Positions 59,701 through 64,000 of a stretch of DNA of 64,000 nt are shown one piece after another. The stretch is from Casuarina equisetifolia (Eukaryota; Streptophyta; Magnoliopsida; Fagales; Casuarinaceae), in contig JAKISB010000012.1 in NCBI GenBank assembly GCA_028551475.1, positions 1 through 64,000 of the forward strand, read 5' to 3'. The notes beneath the pieces are model-generated. The model was not told the DNA's origin, made no database searches, and saw only the letters and a program-made list of their open reading frames with translations. Positions within the stretch are counted from its first letter, which is position 1. Each line of letters starts with the position of its first letter. Position numbers and translations under genes: made by a program.

Positions 59701-62700
59701 TTTCAAATAGACAATATGATTTAAGTTTGTTGATCAATTTTAAATTAGTGGCTTGATTCAAATAGGATAACTTATCAATGTTTAAATTAACAGGATAAGT
59801 TAAATCTTTTGGGTTATTATACATCCAACATTTGTATTTTTAATCTAAAATTTGATTTTAAACCTATAGATTTTAGATCCAATTCCTAGATTTAAGTCTA
59901 CCATACAATTTTCAAATTGAATGTAGTCCTCCGGCCGTTAATATAAAAATTAATATGCTTATTTAAATGAAGCCATTGATTTAAAACTAATCAGAAAATT
60001 TAAATCTTACCATTTGATTCTAAAATCGTATGCCACATTTAAATCCAAATAGTTGAAATTAAAAATAAATCAAAAGATTTAAATCTTAAATTGATGATTA
60101 ACTTTAAATCTTTCCATTTGTTTCTAAATTGAATTGTTTGGATTTAAATGTGGCATAAGATTTTAAAATTGGCTGATTATTTTTAAATCAATGGCTTCAT
60201 TTAAATAGGCATATTAATTTTTATGTTAACGGCTAAAGGATTTAAATCTTCCAATTTATTTCTTAATCCAACTATTTGAATTTAAATATGGTATACAATT
60301 TGAAAACGGAAAATTTACTGATCAATTTTACATCAACTACTTGATTTTAATTTACATATTGATTTCTAAATTAACAACCCCATTTAAATCTAAAATTTGA
60401 TTTTATACTTACAACTTGTAGATCCAATGATTAGATTGAAGTCTTCCATATGATTTTCAAATAGACAATATGATTTAAGTTTGTTGATCAATTTTAAATT
60501 AGTGGCTTGATTCAAATAGGATAACTTATCAATGTTTAAATTAACAGGATAAGTTAAATCTTTTGGGTTATTATACATCCAACATTTGTATTTTTAATCT
60601 AAAATTTGATTTTAAACCTATAGATTTTAGATCCAATTCCTAGATTTAAGTCTACCATACAATTTTCAAATTGAATGTAGTCCTCCGGCCGTTAATATAA
60701 AAATTAATATGCTTATTTAAATGAAGCCATTGATTTAAAACTAATCAGAAAATTTAAATCTTACCATTTGATTCTAAAATCGTATGCCACATTTAAATCC
60801 AAATAGTTGAAATTAAAAATAAATCAAAAGATTTAAATCTTAAATTGATGATTAACTTTAAATCTTTCCATTTGTTTCTAAATTGAATTGTTTGGATTTA
60901 AATGTGGCATAAGATTTTAAAATTGGCTGATTATTTTTAAATCAATGGCTTCATTTAAATAGGCATATTAATTTTTATGTTAACGGCTAAAGGATTTAAA
61001 TCTTCCAATTTATTTCTTAATCCAACTATTTGAATTTAAATATGGTATACAATTTGAAAACGGAAAATTTACTGATCAATTTTACATCAACTACTTGATT
61101 TTAATTTACATATTGATTTCTAAATTAACAACCCCATTTAAATCTAAAATTTGATTTTATACTTACAACTTGTAGATCCAATGATTAGATTGAAGTCTTC
61201 CATATGATTTTCAAATAGACAATATGATTTAAGTTTGTTGATCAATTTTAAATTAGTGGCTTGATTCAAATAGGATAACTTATCAATGTTTAAATTAACA
61301 GGATAAGTTAAATCTTTTGGGTTATTATACATCCAACATTTGTATTTTTAATCTAAAATTTGATTTTAAACCTATAGATTTTAGATCCAATTCCTAGATT
61401 TAAGTCTACCATACAATTTTCAAATTGAATGTAGTCCTCCGGCCGTTAATATAAAAATTAATATGCTTATTTAAATGAAGCCATTGATTTAAAACTAATC
61501 AGAAAATTTAAATCTTACCATTTGATTCTAAAATCGTATGCCACATTTAAATCCAAATAGTTGAAATTAAAAATAAATCAAAAGATTTAAATCTTAAATT
61601 GATGATTAACTTTAAATCTTTCCATTTGTTTCTAAATTGAATTGTTTGGATTTAAATGTGGCATAAGATTTTAAAATTGGCTGATTATTTTTAAATCAAT
61701 GGCTTCATTTAAATAGGCATATTAATTTTTATGTTAACGGCTAAAGGATTTAAATCTTCCAATTTATTTCTTAATCCAACTATTTGAATTTAAATATGGT
61801 ATACAATTTGAAAACGGAAAATTTACTGATCAATTTTACATCAACTACTTGATTTTAATTTACATATTGATTTCTAAATTAACAACCCCATTTAAATCTA
61901 AAATTTGATTTTATACTTACAACTTGTAGATCCAATGATTAGATTGAAGTCTTCCATATGATTTTCAAATAGACAATATGATTTAAGTTTGTTGATCAAT
62001 TTTAAATTAGTGGCTTGATTCAAATAGGATAACTTATCAATGTTTAAATTAACAGGATAAGTTAAATCTTTTGGGTTATTATACATCCAACATTTGTATT
62101 TTTAATCTAAAATTTGATTTTAAACCTATAGATTTTAGATCCAATTCCTAGATTTAAGTCTACCATACAATTTTCAAATTGAATGTAGTCCTCCGGCCGT
62201 TAATATAAAAATTAATATGCTTATTTAAATGAAGCCATTGATTTAAAACTAATCAGAAAATTTAAATCTTACCATTTGATTCTAAAATCGTATGCCACAT
62301 TTAAATCCAAATAGTTGAAATTAAAAATAAATCAAAAGATTTAAATCTTAAATTGATGATTAACTTTAAATCTTTCCATTTGTTTCTAAATTGAATTGTT
62401 TGGATTTAAATGTGGCATAAGATTTTAAAATTGGTTGATTATTTTTAAATCAATGGCTTCATTTAAATAGGCATATTAATTTTTATATTAACGGCTAAAG
62501 GATTTAAATCTTCCAATTTATTTCTTAATCCAACTATTTGAATTTAAATATGGTATACAATTTGAAAACGGAAAATTTACTGATCAATTTTACATCAACT
62601 ACTTGATTTTAATCGATATATTGATTTCTAAATTAACAACCCCGTTTAAATCTTCTAGTTTATTTTTAAATCCAATGGTTGGAATTTAAATTTTAAACAT

Positions 62701-63152
62701 GATTTGAAATTTTTAGATTTTAAATCTAATGGCTTGATTTAAATATGTCATATGACTTTTAAATCAACTTTATGATTTAAATCATTGGTCTAATTTGAAT
62801 ATGCATATTGACTTTTAAATTAATAGCGGCTTAAATCTTTTGGTTTATTTTTAAATTTAAATGTTGGAATTTAAATCTAAAATTCAATTTTATACTTAGA
62901 TCCAATGATTAGATTGAAGTCTTCCATATGATTTTCAAATAGACAATATGATTTAAGTTTGTTGATCAATTTTAAATTAGTGGCTTGATTCAAATATGCA
63001 TATCAATGTTTAAATTAGCAGAATAAGTTAAATCTTTTGGGTTATTATACATCCAACATTTGTATTTTTAATCTAAAATTTGATTTTAAACCTATAGATT
63101 TTAGATCCAATTCCTAGATTTAAGTCTACCATACAATTTTCAAATTGAATGT
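56723..63152. repeat. AT-rich repeat field, copy 3 (expanded)
   Basis: The same TTTAAAT-rich direct and inverted repeats as 35766-38424, including the inverted segment (about 57190-57692), but enlarged by five 754-bp tandem units. The last unit, 62187-63152, is 966 bp long like the single unit of copy 2. Confidence 0.88.
58417..62186 (+). repeat. Five tandem 754-bp units
   Basis: The marker AGTCCTCCGGCCGTTAAT (AGTTCTCTGGCC in the first) recurs at 58417, 59171, 59925, 60679 and 61433, then at 62187: five exact steps of 754 bp. Units 2-5 are almost identical; unit 1 differs slightly. Compared with the 966-bp unit they lack about 210 bp, joined at TTTAAATCT, and carry the variant AGGATAACTTATC. 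The 62-codon minus frames at 58882, 59636, 60390, 61144 and 61898 are by-products of this repeat. Confidence 0.95.
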
Positions 63153-64000
63153 AGCCCTCCGGCCGTTAATAGGCATACCTTCGTGTAGCCTCCATTTCTT
63201 CTTTATAAATAGCCTTCATTTATGCAAAGACTTGACGGATTGAAGCCCTCATTTCTTCTCGCGGTTGGGGCAAACCTTTTTGCAGACGAACAAAGACATC
63301 TTCCCGTGTACTGTTTTCACAGAACAACTGGCAATCCCTGGGATCAGAACTGCTCTGATACCATTTGTCGCAGTCTTCCGAGATCCCAATCAGAGCTTGG
63401 TTTGAGCGGGGTTGATTTGGATTTGTAGGAGTCATCTTCCCTGCATCAGAGTGGACACAGCACACCCGATCATAATGGAAATGGCACATCAGCATCATAT
63501 TGGACACTGCACAACTGCATCGTAAGGGACACAGCACCTCTGCATCATCAAGGGCACACAGCACCGGGGCACCAGCCAAAGCTTTTGCATAAAAACAGTC
63601 TCCTCTTTCATTCACCATTGCCACCTTTTACATAGCCAACCTCATTACAGTTTTGCCCCCATTATATTAAATGCCCACCAACCACATCTCTTGCCATAAA
63701 AGCCCGATCCCACTTCCACAAGCTCTACACAGGGGTCCCACAAAACTACAAACTACAAGATAATACAAAACCCAAAACAGGCACGTGACACTACCATACA
63801 ATTTTAACTGTAATAGCTAGCTACTACTTCTAGAAAGAGAGTTTACTAATGCAGTTATTGAAGGAGGAGCTATTACAGTTAAAACTAAAACAGCTACAGC
63901 TATTACCATAACTGCTGATATAATTACTGCTAAAATTACTGCTAAAATTACTATTAAAGCTACTAAAGACGTCGATGGGTTAAAGTATGGCAGCTTCCTA
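63153..64000 (-). mobile_element. Probable end of an LTR retrotransposon, duplicate
   Basis: The duplicate of 38425-39272, with the same initiator tRNA-Met-type primer site on the minus strand (plus 63351-63363). A 134-codon minus frame (63220-63624) is open here but shorter in copy 2, with no recognised domain. It continues past the window end. Confidence 0.45.

Larger units (their letters stand above)
47417..64000 (+). repeat. Segmental duplication block, copy 3
   Basis: It matches 26457-39272 through the window end, with one large difference: 3770 bp extra in the AT-rich field (58417-62186). It starts inside LINE ORF1, directly after satellite array C. Confidence 0.93.

Noticed and set aside
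58882-62086. Five identical 62-codon minus frames
   Set aside because: They recur only because the 754-bp AT-rich unit recurs; no homology, and composition is that of the repeat.

Overview
The window looks like repeat-rich plant nuclear DNA, probably from a eudicot. The evidence is L1-type LINEs with a DUF4283 ORF1 protein, Ty1/copia elements with plant-type priming and polypurine signals, a plastid rpl23-rpl2 insertion, and a broken leucyl-tRNA synthetase gene of plant cytosolic type. The species cannot be named from this. I see no host gene that looks intact; nearly everything is satellite, transposon or duplicated DNA.

Layout. (A) 1-6366: tandem satellite, about 24 monomers of 276 or 236 bp, many with an 86-codon open frame on the minus strand. 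(B) 6367-14060: duplicated block copy 1, an old minus-strand Ty1/copia element with a LINE nested inside it. (C) 14061-24195: more of the same satellite, about 37 monomers, broken by a 500-N assembly gap at 20645-21144. (D) 24196-39272: block copy 2, the longest contiguous version before local expansion: old copia + full-length LINE (both ORFs open) + inverted LTR pieces + plastid rpl23/rpl2 fragment + AT-rich repeats + the end of another LTR element. (E) 39273-41308: low-complexity DNA and a leucyl-tRNA synthetase pseudogene. (F) 41309-46058: a broken Ty1/copia element (minus strand). (G) 46059-47416: a short satellite array of 5 monomers. (H) 47417-64000: block copy 3, which starts abruptly inside LINE ORF1 and matches copy 2 to the window end, except that its AT-rich part has gained five tandem 754-bp units.

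Order of events, inferred. The old copia element came first. The LINE then inserted into it, leaving a target duplication around ATATGCAGAT. The plastid fragment arrived before the copy 2/3 duplication. The whole composite was then copied next to satellite arrays. The broken block ends lie exactly at satellite sequence with 3-4 bp of microhomology. In ORF2 of the LINE, copy 2 matches the majority at every amino-acid difference I could see, so it is closest to the common ancestor of the three. The 754-bp expansion came after duplication because copy 3 alone has it.

The most unusual feature is the ORF-bearing satellite (open and closed subfamilies, a hairpin module that is present or absent) that borders every amplified block. 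No coding function for it is proven.
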